DNA of 64,000 bases from Iris pallida (GCA_029216955.1 JANAVB010029819.1:36685331-36749330); one strand, 5' to 3'. Positions 10,600 to 23,600 are shown, counted from the first letter of the stretch. A program made the numbers and translations. The notes: generated from the sequence alone by a model not told the origin.

Positions 10600-10830
10600 T
10601 TAGCGACGTCACGTGTTGACGTCGCTAAACGTCGCAAAAATGGCGACGTATGCTAATAATATGTCGCCGAATGTCGCAATTCAGCGACGTAGTAAACTCC
10701 TGTCGCGGAACGTCGCTAGGCAGCGACGTTTTGCGACGTTTTTATAAAGCTGTCGCTAAATTACATAACTAGCGACGTCATTTCTTGCCGTCGCTAAATT
10801 ACGTCGCTATTAGATGATATTTTAGTATTG
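10600..10830. repeat. Right subterminal repeat array of CACTA-1
   Basis: GCGACGT/ACGTCGC words in both orientations mirror the left array. The terminal inverted repeat ends at 10830, where the last base pairs read TAGTATTG instead of the expected TAGTAGTG. Confidence 0.85.
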
Positions 10831-10833
10831 ATA

Positions 10834-11190
10834 TGGCTGATGACATGACAGCTGACATGACAAAATTAAATTTTAAATATTAAAATTAATATTAATATTA
10901 AATTAACATGAACATTAATATTAAAATTAATATTAATTTTAACATTAACATTAAAATTAATATTAACATTAAAATTAATATTAACATTAAATTAAATTTA
11001 GCATTAACATTAATATTAATATCAAATTAACATAAATATTAAATTAATATTAACATTAATTAACATTAACATTAAAATTAATATTAACATTAAATAAAAA
11101 TTATCATTAACATTAATAATAAATTTTTTGGGTAATTAATTTTTTGAGTTAAAATATGACATGTCAGCTGTATGTCAGTTGCCATGTCAG
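10834..11190. repeat. AT-rich TTAACATTAA repeat region
   Basis: Degenerate repeats of ATTAACATTAA and AATTAATATTAA make up the interior of the foldback element between GACATGACAGCTGACATGACA and its inverted counterpart near 11157-11177. No coding potential. Confidence 0.75.
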
Positions 11191-11248
11191 ATGCCACATA
11201 ATGGGATATGACATCACCCAAAACTTTTGGTAGCCAAAACACAGCATT

Positions 11249-11674
11249 GTGAGATCCACGTCTTAATAAACTTTGGAGATAGTAAGTTGCATATAGGCTA
11301 GTTGTTTGTTTCAGTAGCTTTCTTCCTTCATAAGAGTGCTTGCTCTTTCCTTCTCTGGGCCAACAACCTGCTTTGTCAATTATTACGCAAATGTTAATAT
11401 TGATTTTTATTAGTATGGAATCTCTAAAGAGAACAGAGAAGAAGAAAAAGACGTGAAAGCATGCATGAGCTTCAAAAAGACGTGAAAGCATGCATGAGCT
11501 TCTCAACCATTGCAATACTTGGACTGGCTATCATTTACATCCATATGAGAAGTAACTCAACTTCCTCGATTTCCACAACTCTTGAATAACTGAAAATAGC
11601 TAGAGGATTAGGGAACTTAAACTAGATGAATGGAAACTCAATAATTATCATGTCATAAAAACTTATTCTACAAA
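11249..11674. other. Unassigned flank between foldback element and E1
   Basis: I see no gene. A minus-strand open frame (11090-11515) crosses the foldback boundary and is not supported. A 29-bp unit (core GACGTGAAAGCATGCATGAG) is tandemly duplicated at 11445-11502. Confidence 0.5.
11445..11502 (+). repeat. 29-bp tandem duplication
   Basis: Two adjacent identical 29-base units with the core GACGTGAAAGCATGCATGAG. A likely slippage or repair duplication in the sequence flanking E1. Confidence 0.85.
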
Positions 11675-11679
11675 CATAA

Positions 11680-12229
11680 TGTTGTAATAATTGGTGAAAA
11701 AATCAATTTTTCTCCATATTATTATCCCCTTTATTCACATTAAAGTCCTATCATGAATCATTTCTTTAACCCCTAAAACGGTCACATTAGTACCCATTAT
11801 CACACCTTTATTCCTATTGAATCCTATTGAAAGACCATTGATATATTGTTTTGTGACATGATTCCTATATATACATGTCTTTTTTATGTTGTTGAAAAGG
11901 AGAGAAAAAAAAAGGTTTCCACCCTCTAAAAATTATGTCTATTCCTCCTACAAAATTCATTCCATTTTCAATCATCCACTTCCATTCTAATTCTTTCTAT
12001 CTTCTGGGCAAAAGCTAAGTTCGGATCAATCTCCCCGAGTCGTGTGTGACGACGGGATACCGGTAGAGCAGGGGTTTTACCACTAGGAGCATTCGGACAA
12101 AGTCTGCACATAGACCCGAATCAACTCTTAGGGCAGTGCTTCGTACGCAACTTCCCCGGAGGCCGGTAACTTTAATTTTATTTATTTTTGTTTACAGAAT
12201 TTTGAAGGTAAAGGCAAATATTTTCAACA
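11680..12229 (+). repeat. 5' LTR of E1
   Basis: 550 bp, TG...CA ends, matching 17415-17964 closely. Contains CCCGAGTCGTGTG and GGAGGCCGGTAAC segments that are also recognisable in E2's LTR on the other strand. Confidence 0.93.
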
Positions 12230-15200
12230 ATCTAAGAGTTGATTATCATTTTATATATGTTAGTTTAACCATTTACAATTTTTATTTCCTGTCTTACAAG
12301 ACATTATGTTTAAATATTGTTCTAAGTGAAAAAATTGATACATGTTGTTCTAACGTCCGTAAAGAGATGAATAGTAATTCTCTTTATCTTTTGTTTCATT
12401 AGTAAATCAAAAGTTTCTATACTCTTGGGACGGATGAAGTTTTCCATTTCTCTTCATGGAACAAATGTGGTGGGATATTAGATACCATTATTGTAGCCAC
12501 ATGGGTTGAAAGTATTATGTGCTATTGTTACTTTATAATTATTTTTTAATATTATTAATTCTTTATAAAGATTAGTCTGTTATGTTGATGTAATTCTTTA
12601 ACATAATATTTTTAACAAGTTGATTCAATCTTGTCACATCTGTTCGTTGACTCTTTTTTTTTTCTAAGCACGTTCCTTATTGGTAATCAAACAACTGAAC
12701 AAGCCATGTTGACTTGAGACGAGAGTAGAAAAAGAAATACTTAATAGAATAGTTTTGGCCCATTTGGAAATAATAATTTATGTTGTTTTTCACTTTTCGT
12801 TCTTCATTTTTTGCATTATGGATATGTGGTTAAGAGAGCATGCTGTTTAGTTTCAAGTATTAACATTATTGAAGGTGCAGGATATCTACTGCTCTTCCAT
12901 AGTAACCATTAGAAGTTCTATTTGTTTTTCCAAGAATAAATTGCTCCTCCTATATAATGCACTTTTATGGTTCTCCACATGCATAAAGCAAACTATGCAT
13001 GTCATACTTTTATTATGCATAAGCAAAAGTTTGTGGAAGAAGAAGATGTGATTGTCACTCCCAACCGGTTTTGTTTTCGGATAGAATAGAGTCCGGATAC
13101 AGTGTTACATATGATTCATAATTTTTTTTTTGATGGTACAACTTGTGAGTAAAACACTAAATTCAATTCATATACGATTATCAAACTATATGGTAGTTTG
13201 AAATTGATATGATAGAAAATCTTATACATGTTCAATATATTTGTGATCATTAATAATGGGTGTCCTTACATGTCCTATATGTTGCATGGAAGATGTTTCA
13301 TTTTGAATTAATGCAATGACATCACACTAATTGGATTATATTTTTAATTAGTGCAATTTTATCACTTAGATGTTGTTATTTTTCACAATAATTATACAAC
13401 TTTATGAATCCAATAATTATACTTGCTTATGGCAAATATACGATTTCTTTTATTTTATTATTTCTGGTAAGGCTGCCTATTGCACCAGTTTGTACACCCT
13501 GAGTTCAATAGAAGATTGGGTCCAGTTGGATTCTTAGAACTTAGTTGGTTTATTTTGGTCAAATTATGAGTAGTCATGATTTTATCTAGGTTATGGTTTA
13601 TAACTTTCAAGTTTGATTAATAGGATGTTTCATGTCTTTTGATATATGAATATGATGAATGATTTTAAGAATATTTATGCCTTGACAATAACTCAAGTTC
13701 TTTACTCCTTTAGTACGTAGTGGTTTGAGTTATAACTAATCCCTAGTGAATTTTCGATTTCGTTCATAATATTTGTAAATAGATGTTGAAAATTATGTTC
13801 CACATCATCTAGAATAGTTCTTCATTTTGTTCATTATGTTAGCACAAAATATTCCAATCATCCTTATACTTGTTAGCACAGAACGAATTTGTTGTTCTAT
13901 TCCAATTAGAAATAATATACAACATGTATGGATGAATAAAATTCATTTTCAAATTCATTGCAATAACTTGAGCCAATAGTAACATCTTGAGAATATTGTC
14001 AATTCCAACTCAGTAGCATTTAGCCTTTCCACTATTTCAAATTGATTGGTAACAATATGTAGCATGCATCAATGAATTATTTTTGATGATAAGCTACTTT
14101 GTTCAAAACTGCTATTTGCAATTACAACAAATAGAATTTTTTATCTCTATAAATAGTATATACGTTTGCAAAGGCATTTGGCAGAACAAAGATTTTTTTT
14201 TTGGTAAAATATAAATTCATATGCCTAACTTTGCTCTATAGAATATTTTAATAGTTCTCAAATAGATTAGAACTATTACCTAGATAATGTATGTAGATAT
14301 ATATATATATATTGTGTAGCATCTAATTTAATTATGTATATTGTTTAACAATTTTATTTAGATTATTATATGTGAACAATTTTGGTTGCTAATAATTATG
14401 CTAACATATAGAGCAAATTATTGATTAGCACATGCTTTAACATATGTAATTTTTATTATGTAACATATAATAAGGCACGTGGAGTGATAAACTCATGTTG
14501 CTTTATTTTATTTTATTTTATTTTTGTTGCTTTTGCATATCATTGGTAAAGTCCAAGGTTCATAACACCTATTCTAATTCCATGTTTTCTATTCCTGATG
14601 CATCACGAGAAATCATTTCATTTAATATTATTAATAACTGTTTAGTAGCCCGATGTTATGGATGATGACATAAAATTTTGTCAGGCTATGTTAATTATGA
14701 CTTTACATACAAAACTAGGTATTGCTATGCATCAATAATAAAAATTTACATCATTCAATATTAATTATGGAGTTTTGCATCTAGAATTTAATTTTGCAAA
14801 GTCATCCAAATATAAATATATTGTTATGTGGTTATTGTATATGTAATATTTAATTTATAGATTTTTTTTGATACATGCTGCTATATAGTATTATCAAATA
14901 TTTTCTTTTACTGTATTATGTAACTAAAATATATGTCAGACTTGGGCATACTGATAGCATTTTTATAATTCTTGTTTTCATATTTACCATAAAAATATTG
15001 TTAAATTATTTTAATGGTAAACAATATACATTGATGTGTCAGAATGAACAAGTTGTGCATTGGTTCAAATTATATTTTTGAAGACCGAAATGTTAGAGAT
15101 GTTTATCTTTTCTTTTTTCGATATGATCTTTGTAATGTTATTTCTTCAAGTCAGAACCATTAGATGTTATGACATGTTAGAAAAGGATCAAACATGCTAA

Positions 15201-15560
15201 GATATAAGGTAAGTAGTACAAAGTTTTTGCTTTATTATTCTAACTTGATGGTTATAAATTTTTTCATTTCCAAATTCTTGGACAAAATTGGATGTGAGAT
15301 TATAGAACTATCTCAAAATAATGTACTAAATGACATTTCTTCTGAAGTACTATTACTAAGCCGAATTCAAGAAGTACAAAATTGCTCCAATCACGTGGAA
15401 ATATATTTTTTTTAAATTTACAATTCACATATTCTATTCATTTTGTCTACTAAATTTAGTTGGACAAATATATGAAGTATGTGAGGCATCATTCTAGGTT
15501 TCTATATGTAGAATATGGTAATATTCTTTCCTTAGTCGGTTTACATGTTTGAACCTTAAA
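12230..15560 (+). other. AT-rich non-coding interior of E1
   Basis: No open frame of useful length and no gag or protease motif could be found. Patches align with the interior of E2 in reverse orientation (for example around 15130-15215 with 20630-20720). I read it as eroded or replaced gag-pol sequence. Confidence 0.65.
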
Positions 15561-15764
15561 TAACTATATTATCACAATATTAGACTTTCTAGTCGGGAAA
15601 AGAAAAATTATTACAATATTGTTCAGTCACAATATTGAGAAAAACTTTGTTTTGCTTATATTTCGTGACGTTACAATTCTTTGATTCATTCAGACAATTT
15701 AGTTACAAGAAAATAGTTAGTGAAATTGCAAATTCCTTTAAATCTAAGTTTTTAAAGTTGAGAT

Positions 15765-15895
15765 TATTTTGGGTACAAGTCGAAAGAGTCCTTCTGTCAA
15801 CCGGGCGTAAATAGCCCTAAGCGACACGGTACTTAATCATCCCCCTGTGGACCTCCGCTAGTTGGGAACCGGCCCCTACAGCTAACCCAAATTAA
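15765..15895 (+). other. GC-richer conserved island in E1
   Basis: About 130 bases (words TCAACCGGGCGTAAATAG, CTAAGCGACACGGTACTTAA, CCTCCGCTAG) stand out from the AT-rich surroundings and are kept, reverse-complemented, in E2 at 20235-20365. No reading frame spans it cleanly. Possibly an RNA or packaging element, or a relic of pol. Confidence 0.5.
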
Positions 15896-16329
15896 TCAAC
15901 ACTTGATAAACTAAAGATTTTTTAAGGTTGATTAGCAAAATCTCTTAAACTATTATTCTAATACTTTACATTGTCATTTTTTTACAAACATGGCTAGTAA
16001 AGATAAATCTTAGAGCCAAGACTGAAAGTTACTGTGTCTTACTTTAAGAGTTGATAGACTCAGATGCGTTTTGGCTCATTATCTTAGGGCTTATCTAGCA
16101 ATTAGTGGAATCATACACCTTGATTCTGATGACACATAATATGATTTAAGGGTAACACAAATATCCGGCTTAGTCAAACCAAAGATTCCTAAAGAAATGG
16201 ATTATTATTGGTTTCATAAAATTCTTAAGTATTTTTCTAAGTCATTGTATAACATTTTTTTCGAATATAAAGACACTAAAGATCACTAAGATCCAGTGTA
16301 AGATTTTATCTGTGGAACAACTTTGATAC

Positions 16330-16800
16330 TCAAAACATGATAGGTCCATGTGACAAACTATCATAGCTAGGAGTATCAAAGAACTTGAAATTGTATATTT
16401 AACCATAGCTTGTACTAAAGCTGAATGGATCAGATATCTTACAGACCCAAGCCTAAATTTTACTCTTGCTATAACTTCAAGAAGTATTGAATAGATTAAG
16501 CTTCTTATTATGCAAATACATGATATACATATTCTGTACCTGTCATTTTTATCAATTATGCTAAAGAACTGCTAAAGCATAATCTTGTGAATTCTAAGAT
16601 GAACAGGTACTTGCAGCTGCATTTCAAGACATTAAAAGAGCCTAAAAGGCAAAATTGTGGTTCTTGACTATAGAAGTCATAAAGAACTTTACAGATCTCT
16701 TGACGAAGAGTCTGTTTACTCTTGACGAAGAGTTTTTCTAGGAAATTAATCCTAGAATCATCGAGGGGGATGGGTTTAAGCCCATAGTATAGTCACCAGC
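16330..16800 (+). pseudogene. Eroded Ty1-copia RNase H/pol 3' end in E1
   Basis: Broken frames give TKAEWIRYLTDPSL (the AEYIAL-type motif of copia RNase H), then a VVLDYRSHKELYRSLDEES stretch at the place of the usual LDY...N.ADLLTK block, and finally SSRGMGLKPI near 16765. The last matches the GMGLKPID end of copia B. Multiple stops and frameshifts separate the pieces. This ties E1 to Ty1-copia. Confidence 0.65.
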
Positions 16801-17414
16801 AGTGGCAACCCAACCGAGTCTGACTGGAGATCCCAAGAAGCCGGTTCAATGGGTAGGAACAAGCTGGACTAGGTGACTATTATGGAACACTGACCTGAGA
16901 TTAAATTATCTTTAAAATAAAAGCCCAGGAGGCTGTACATGTGTACATTCATACCCCATCCCTATGGTGACAGTGTTCCTTTTGTGATATGGTTAGGGTG
17001 AGTTTAAACTCTTGATAAGTCCAAGCATGATATGTAGGGTTGATTCCTATCACCAACCTTTGAGGACTTACCTATGTGAGAGGTCGTGAAGGCCGCGACT
17101 ATAGAACGGGGCGATCCTAGACAACTCTCATGAATATGAAAAAGTGCACATGGCCAATCAAACGCGCCACCCGATAGACCCAAGAACCTCTAGCGTACTA
17201 TGTGTGTTATTTTCTGAATCTGGTTCAAGAAGTCTGATTCAAGGCGTAGTCCATCAAGCACTTCTTCAGATAAAGATAATAGTCACTAAGTGAGATTCAA
17301 GGCTGTAGTCCATCTTATCTATGCATAGTATATAATTGCCCAGAAATTCTTCTATCCTTACTCCTTTTGAACATTGTTATCTTTGGTTTCAAAAATTGAT
17401 TTTTTGGGGGGAAT

Positions 17415-17964
17415 TGTTGTAATAATTGGTGAAAAAATCAATTTTTCTCCATATTATTATCCCCTTTATTCACATTAAAGTCCTATCATGAATCATTTCT
17501 TTAACCCCTAAAACGGCCACATTAGTACCAATTATCACACCTTTATTCCTATTGAATCCTATTGAAAGACCATTGATATATTGTTTTGTGACATGATTCC
17601 TATATATACATGTCTCCTTTATGTTGTTGAAAAGGAGAGAAAAAAAAAGGTTTCTACCCTCTAAAAATTATGTCTATTCCTCCTACAAAATTCATTCCAT
17701 TTTCAATCATCCACTTCCATTCTAATTCTTTCTATCTTCTGGGCAAAAGCTAAGTTCGGGTCAATCTCCCCGAGTCGTGTTCGACGACGGGATACCGGTA
17801 GAGCGAGGATTTTACCACTAGGAGCATTCGGACAAAGTCTGCACATAGACCCGAATCAACTCTTAGGGCAGTGCTTCGTGCGCGACTTCCCCGGAGGCCG
17901 GTAACTTTAATTTTATTTATTTTTGTTTACAGAATTTTGAAGGTAAAGGCAAATATTTTCAACA
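17415..17964 (+). repeat. 3' LTR of E1
   Basis: 550 bp, preceded by a GGGGGG-containing purine tract and followed by the target duplication CATAA. About a dozen substitutions separate it from the 5' LTR by eye, roughly 2-3 percent. Confidence 0.93.
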
Positions 17965-17996
17965 CATAAGAAGGGAGGAGAGGCACTGCCCTGTAT

Positions 17997-18055
<59 letters not shown>
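17965..18055. repeat. Spacer between E1 and E2 with AT microsatellite
   Basis: Only 91 bases separate the two elements. 17999-18055 is an uninterrupted AT dinucleotide run; E2 inserted at its end, generating the ATATA duplication. Confidence 0.9.
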
Positions 18056-18060
<5 letters not shown>

Positions 18061-18734
18061 GAAATAATTTGCTTTTTTTTCTTTTTAAATCTGCAAACAA
18101 AATAAACAAAAATGTAAAGTTACCGGCCTCCGGGGAAGTCGCGCACGTAGCACTGCCCTAAGAGTTAATCCGGGTCTATGTGCAGACTTTTTCGAATGCT
18201 CCTAGTGGTAAAATCTCCACTCTACCGGTATCCCATCGTCGCACACAACTCAGGGAGATTGACCCTGACTTAGCTCTTGCCCAGAGCACAAAAGATATGA
18301 AAAAATGGAAAGAGGTAGAGAGATCTTTTGTGAATGAAAGATTTTTATTATCTTATCAACAAAGGAATATATGTGTATATATAGTGTACGCATATAGCTT
18401 AGAGGATTGTATTGGAAAAAATGAAATCAATAGTCATAAAAACTAGCCATTAGAACAATTCAATAGAAAATCAATTGCCCAATAATACTACATAATAACC
18501 AGCCAAATAAAGCATCCATTAAGGCATTAAAATTCATTCATTTGGAATGAATCAAGATGAAACATGTGGAAGAGTTTTGGTAAGTTGTGAATGAGGAGCA
18601 AGTAGTAAGCTGTGATGGATTAATATGAGGAGTTAATGAATTTAAAGGGAATTAAGGGGTGGTAATGAAGCCATTAAGAATTTGATGAGAAAATAAAATT
18701 TGGAGGTTGGTTTTTTCCACCAAGAATTACAACA
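18056..18734 (-). repeat. 3' LTR of E2
   Basis: About 679 bp, pairing with 23770-24442. The GGCCTCCGGGGAAGTCGCG and CTCTACCGGTATCCCATCG segments are the complement of matching parts of E1's LTR. Confidence 0.9.
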
Positions 18735-19369
18735 ATCCCCTCCAAAAAACCAAGTTCCGAAACATCAGAGATGATAATCAAGAGAATAAGAGTTGAGAAT
18801 TCTGGGCAATTATATACTATACATAGATGAGATGGACTACAACCTTGAATCTCACGTAGTGACTATTTTTTTTGTCTGAAGAAGTTCTTGATGGACTATG
18901 CCTTGAATCAGACTTCTTGAACTAGATTCAGAGAATAGCACACATAGTACGCTAGAGGTACTTGGGTCTATCGGGTGGCGCGTTTGGTTGGCCATGCGCA
19001 CTTTTACACATTCATGAGAGTTGTCTAGGATCGCCATGTCCTATAGTCGCGGCCCTCACGACCTCTCATATAGGTAAGTCCTCAAGGGTTTGTGATAGGA
19101 ATCAACCCTACATATCATGCTTGGACTTATTAAGAGTTTAAACTCACCCTATCCATATCACACAAGGAACATTGTCACCATAGGGATGAGGTATCCATGT
19201 GCAGATGTACAGCCTCTTGGGCATTTATTTTAAGAAAATTTAATCTCAAGGTCAGTGTTCCATAATAGTCACCTAGTCCAGCTTGTTCCTACCCATTGAA
19301 CCGGCTTCTTGGTATCTCCAGTCAGACTCGGTTGGGTTGCCACTGCTGGTGACTATATTATGGGCTTAA

Positions 19370-19880
19370 CCCATCCCCCTCGATGATTCTAGGATTAATT
19401 TTCTAGACAAGATCTTCGTCAAGAGTAAACAGACTCTTCGTCAAGAGATCTGTAAGGTTATTTTATGACTTTTTAGGTCAAGAACCACATTTTTTAATTA
19501 TTTATTTCTTGAAACGCAGCTGCTGGTACCTGTTCAACTTAGAATTCACAAGATCATGCTTTTAGCTTAATTTAAAAATAAATGTCAGGTACAGAAATAT
19601 GTAGATCGTGTATATACATAATAAGATGTTTGATCTATTTAATTTCAATAGATCATGAACTCATAGCACAAGTAAAATTTACCTTGGTTTATTTGATATA
19701 TACATAGTAAGGTATATATGTCATTCAACTTTAGCACAAACTATGTAAATATACCATTTCAAATTCTTTGATACTCCTAGCTATAATAGTTTGTCACATA
19801 GACCTATCAACTTATGAGTATCTAGGTTGTTCCACATGTGAAACGTTACACTGGATCTTAAAGATCTTTCGTGTTTTTTT
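19370..19880 (-). pseudogene. Eroded Ty1-copia pol 3' end in E2
   Basis: On the minus strand this is the counterpart of 16300-16800 in E1. It includes the duplicated CTTGACGAAGA word and the TGGGTTAAGCCCATAATATA stretch after the pol end. Frames are broken throughout. Confidence 0.55.
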
Positions 19881-20234
19881 TTTACATCCGAAGAATATGT
19901 CACATAATGACTCAGAAAACACTTAAAGTTCTATTAAACTAGTAGTAGTCCATTTATTTAGGAGTACTTGGTTTGACTAAGCCAAATGTTTGAGTTACTC
20001 CTAAATCATACTTTGTGTCATTAGAATCATTATACTTATGTGTAATCTGATGTAAGTCCTATGATAGTGAGCCATAACTTATCTGACTTGTCATCTTTTA
20101 AAGTAAGATACAACAACATTCATCTTTGGCTCTAAAGATTATCTTTACAAGCCATGTTTACAAAATTGACAGTCTAATAGTTTAAGTGATTTTTGCTAAT
20201 TGACCTTATCAAATCTTTAGTTTATCAAGTTTTG

Positions 20235-20365
20235 ATCAACTTGGGTTAGCTATAAAGGCCGATTCCCAGCTAGCGGAGGTCCTCAGGGGACGCTTAAATA
20301 CCGTGTCGCTTAGAGCTATTTACGTCCGGTTGACAGAAGGACCCTTTCGGCTTGTACCCAAAATA
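20235..20365 (-). other. GC-richer conserved island in E2
   Basis: Reverse-complement counterpart of 15765-15895, with CTAGCGGAGGTCC, ACCGTGTCGCTTAG and TACGTCCGGTTGACAGAAGG. Conserved better than the surrounding AT-rich interior. Confidence 0.5.
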
Positions 20366-20639
20366 ATCTCAACTTTTTTAAAAAAAAACTTTAGATTTAT
20401 AGGAATTTGCAATATCACTAAACTATTTTATTTTGATTAAATTTTTTGAACGTGTCATAGGATTTTATAATGTCACAGTTTATATGCAAACCAATGCATG
20501 CCTAACATAATTTAAATATTGTGACAATATGGTCAGTTAAAGTTCAAACATGCAAACCGACATAGAATAATGTCATATAACAATAATTCATAAAGATAGA
20601 GCAAATAACTTTGTTTTACGTACCTTCAACCTTAGGATG

Positions 20640-23600
20640 TTTGTTCCTTTTCTAATCAAGTCACAATCTATAATGCTTCTGACTTAGAGAGATAACATTA
20701 CAAAAGATCATGTTAAAAGTAAGAGTACAAAAATAATTTTGTATTATTTTGATCTTTAACATAATGCTTCTTTCATTGACAGTTAAAAGTTTCTAATGAT
20801 TTTTTTTATAAAGAAAATGGAGGTTAGTGTACATATTAATAAGAAATGTAACTAAAATGATGCACATCTTGTTCATTCTGGCACAACAATGTAATTTATG
20901 CACAATAATACAATTTTGCAATAAATTTTAACCGCAAAAATAATTCAACAATATTTGTAAAATAATCAGATAAATAGTTTTATTAGATATTTCTTAATTA
21001 CAAAATATCTTTGTTAATTATGTAGTGCAAAATCAATACATACAGTCATTCATATTTATATCATCAATCTGATACATTATATTAAAATACTGAATAAGTA
21101 AATAATGCAGCAAAAATAAATACCCAACGATGACCGATTAATCATGCATGATTTTTCAAATCAAAAGTATCTATAGATTCAAAACTGAAAAAATAATTGT
21201 AGAACTTTAGTTACTACTGGATTTCCTTTGGATCCATCTACATAAATAGAAGGCTCCTTATTTATGAAAGAATAAAGTACCTTAAAATTTAACTATGACT
21301 ACTCAACAATCCCTTAAGCAAAGAATTTCAGCAAGTGTGCTAGCGCACACATCTTTAGCAACCAAAGAATAATGTAAGCTAAAGCCAAAAAACCAAATAT
21401 AGTTAATGGCCGAAACTTTTCAATATCATCAAGTTATACAAGATATTGACTTATACAAAGGTTACGAGCAACTTTAGATGGGATCGTCTCAAATCCAATA
21501 AGATTATACTAACTCATATAACAATCAACCAATCTTATAAAAACATACAATATATTTTTATTATAAGTTTATAGATCCACAAGCAACTCTCTTTTTTTTT
21601 GTAGAAAATAAGAGTAATGTAAATATGAGATAGACTTAGATTTTTTTTTCACTGTTTCTAGTTTGAAACTCAATCCAAATGCAAACAAATCTAAAAACAC
21701 AAGACGCGGCATGTACCCAAATAAAATTAGTAATCAAAGCCAAAAAAAAAAAATTTAAAACTGAATTTGAACAGTTATGATTCAACTTATAATATACTTA
21801 CCATATATTAAATATCCTCGCATCCAATATAATAAATAAGTCTCATTTGCAATTTACTCTAGTTACCATATAAAATAATATCACAATCAAATTCCCACTC
21901 ATTTAAACCAATTGGTTACAACAACATTAATATTGCTATAAATGCAGTAATGATAGAAATAAAAGAACTTAATTGGAATTATATATATTTTGAGTAATTA
22001 CAAAAGTGTAGATAATAGATGAAGTTGCAATTTTGGGATAACTATTTGAAGGAAATTATTTCTCAAAGAAATACCAGAAAATGTTTCTCAATAAGATAAA
22101 TTCAATTTCCAGTAAATAGTATATTCTATTTATAAAGATGCAAAATTTTATTTATTTTAATTTCAAATCACAAATTTATTTTCAAGGTTGACATATAATA
22201 TCAAATTTTACTATGTTGAAATCGAGTTCATAATATGAATATGAGTTCAAGTTTAAAACTTGTTCCGGCATATAATTCAAAATTCTGTTATGTATTACGA
22301 ATATTCTCACAATATTTTGTTGTGTAATTGCAAACTTAAAACAATATTATATTAAACATAATGAAATGTTATACTAGTCAACGAAACTTAGTATTATTCT
22401 AGCAAAATAATTATGTTATAAGAACATGATAATTTGCAAAGTAATTTGCACGACTGTACAAAAAAAAATCTAGAATTAATTTGTTCCATCATTTAAAGGA
22501 AACATTAACAAGGCATTCAAGTTCGTCAGCTTCTGTCAAAGTCATGTCCAATAATTTTCAAGCTTCTACATATTGGAGGTTGCAGCATTCAAGATGAAAG
22601 AAATTTTCTTGCAACAAAAATCTTAAAAGTGTAATATGAGAAGCCAAGAGAATTCGTTGTACGAACAAAACATGCTTTCAAGTATATTCAGAAGCAAAGT
22701 TGATCGAACTCGAATAAAAAATAATATGATGCTCAATTTGAAAAGTGCACAATGCAACAAGGAAATTATAATAACAAAAAGCAAAAGTATTACTCTACAA
22801 AGTTTAGCATCCGCATGAAGCTTCATAACTAAGAGTAGTTATAGCCATTCAAAATCCATGACAATGATTCATTTGACCAAAAAATAAATTGTTATTAATG
22901 TGAAATGATATCTAGTTTGTATGTAGAGTTATAGCTACATAATTATCATGACCTCTTCTGAGCTCTTGTCAACCAACTAGCAGCAGGTGTATGGAAAATA
23001 ATATTTAGACTTTGCCATTTGATCTGACATCTTCTAGACAATTGATTAATTTGTTTTTATATAATATAGTAACAAAACTTAAAATTTTCCAAATCACAAT
23101 TGAGCATGTAGCTCCCTTCAGAATCAACTTCAACACTGAACCCGAACTCCTCACAGCCCAAATAGCACATGTACCCAACCAACATAATTACATACTTCAC
23201 CAAAAGACTTACAACTAAATTTCATGGTGAAAATCGGCCCAATTAATGACTCAATCACAAATCTGATGAAGGAAGGGGAATAGAATGCTTACTTTCAATT
23301 CAACCGCTAGTTATACCGAAACCAGTAGACTTCGATTAAGCTATGTCAAGTGAATCTGGCAAATATTCCATTCAAAGTAATAGGATCCGTTAAAGTCCCA
23401 TCAACAAAAGTTACATAACTTGTTGAGATGCAAAATTCTTAAAGATATATGTTCCAGCAAGTGATACAAAACTTTGATAAGGTAAATTTAATGAACGAAA
23501 AACAAAAACAGGTGTGAGGACTGAAATTTTTTAACATGATCGTCATTGTTAAGTCTTTCAACATTTCAGTAAGATAAGCTTATACCATATACTTTGCTTC

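Larger units (their letters stand above)
1149..10830 (-). mobile_element. CACTA (En/Spm) DNA transposon, copy 1
   Basis: The left end begins CACTACTAAAATA at 1149. The right end, read on the minus strand, begins CAATACTAAAATA at 10830, so the inverted repeats differ by one base. The 3-bp target duplication ATA flanks both ends (1146-1148 and 10831-10833), as expected for CACTA elements. Dense GCGACGT-type subterminal repeats lie inside both ends. Two minus-strand genes, TNP2-like and Transposase_24-like, fill the interior. The element is 9682 bp. It interrupts a foldback element and has later insertions or expansions at 8131-10300. Neither gene is intact, so this copy is probably non-autonomous now. 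Confidence 0.93.
1088..11248. mobile_element. Foldback/MITE-like element split by CACTA-1
   Basis: The bases 1088-1142 are an imperfect inverted match to 11191-11248. Shared blocks include TTTGGCT, then CAAAA, TTTGGGTGAT and CATTATGTGGCAT in the left copy. The inner part on the right (10834-11190) is AT-rich TTAA/CATTAA repeats bordered by TGACATGTCAGCTG-type motifs. Removing CACTA-1 (1149-10830) and one ATA target copy leaves a short element of about 475 bp. Family is uncertain; no clear target duplication was found outside the repeats. Confidence 0.6.
11680..17964 (+). mobile_element. LTR retrotransposon E1 (degenerate Ty1-copia derivative)
   Basis: Two 550-bp LTRs start TGTTGTAATAATTGG and end TTTTCAACA. 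The target duplication CATAA flanks the element (11675-11679 and 17965-17969). A purine tract ending TTTTTTGGGGGGAAT precedes the 3' LTR, giving plus orientation. After the 5' LTR the sequence is ATCTAAGAGTTGA rather than the initiator-Met site TGGTATCAGAGC. The LTRs differ at roughly a dozen positions by eye. The interior is mostly AT-rich non-coding sequence with an eroded copia RNase H/pol end near 16400-16790. It resembles a large non-autonomous derivative. Confidence 0.92.

Noticed and set aside
11090..11515. 141-codon minus-strand open frame
   Set aside because: It spans the foldback element border and AT-rich repeats; no recognised homology.
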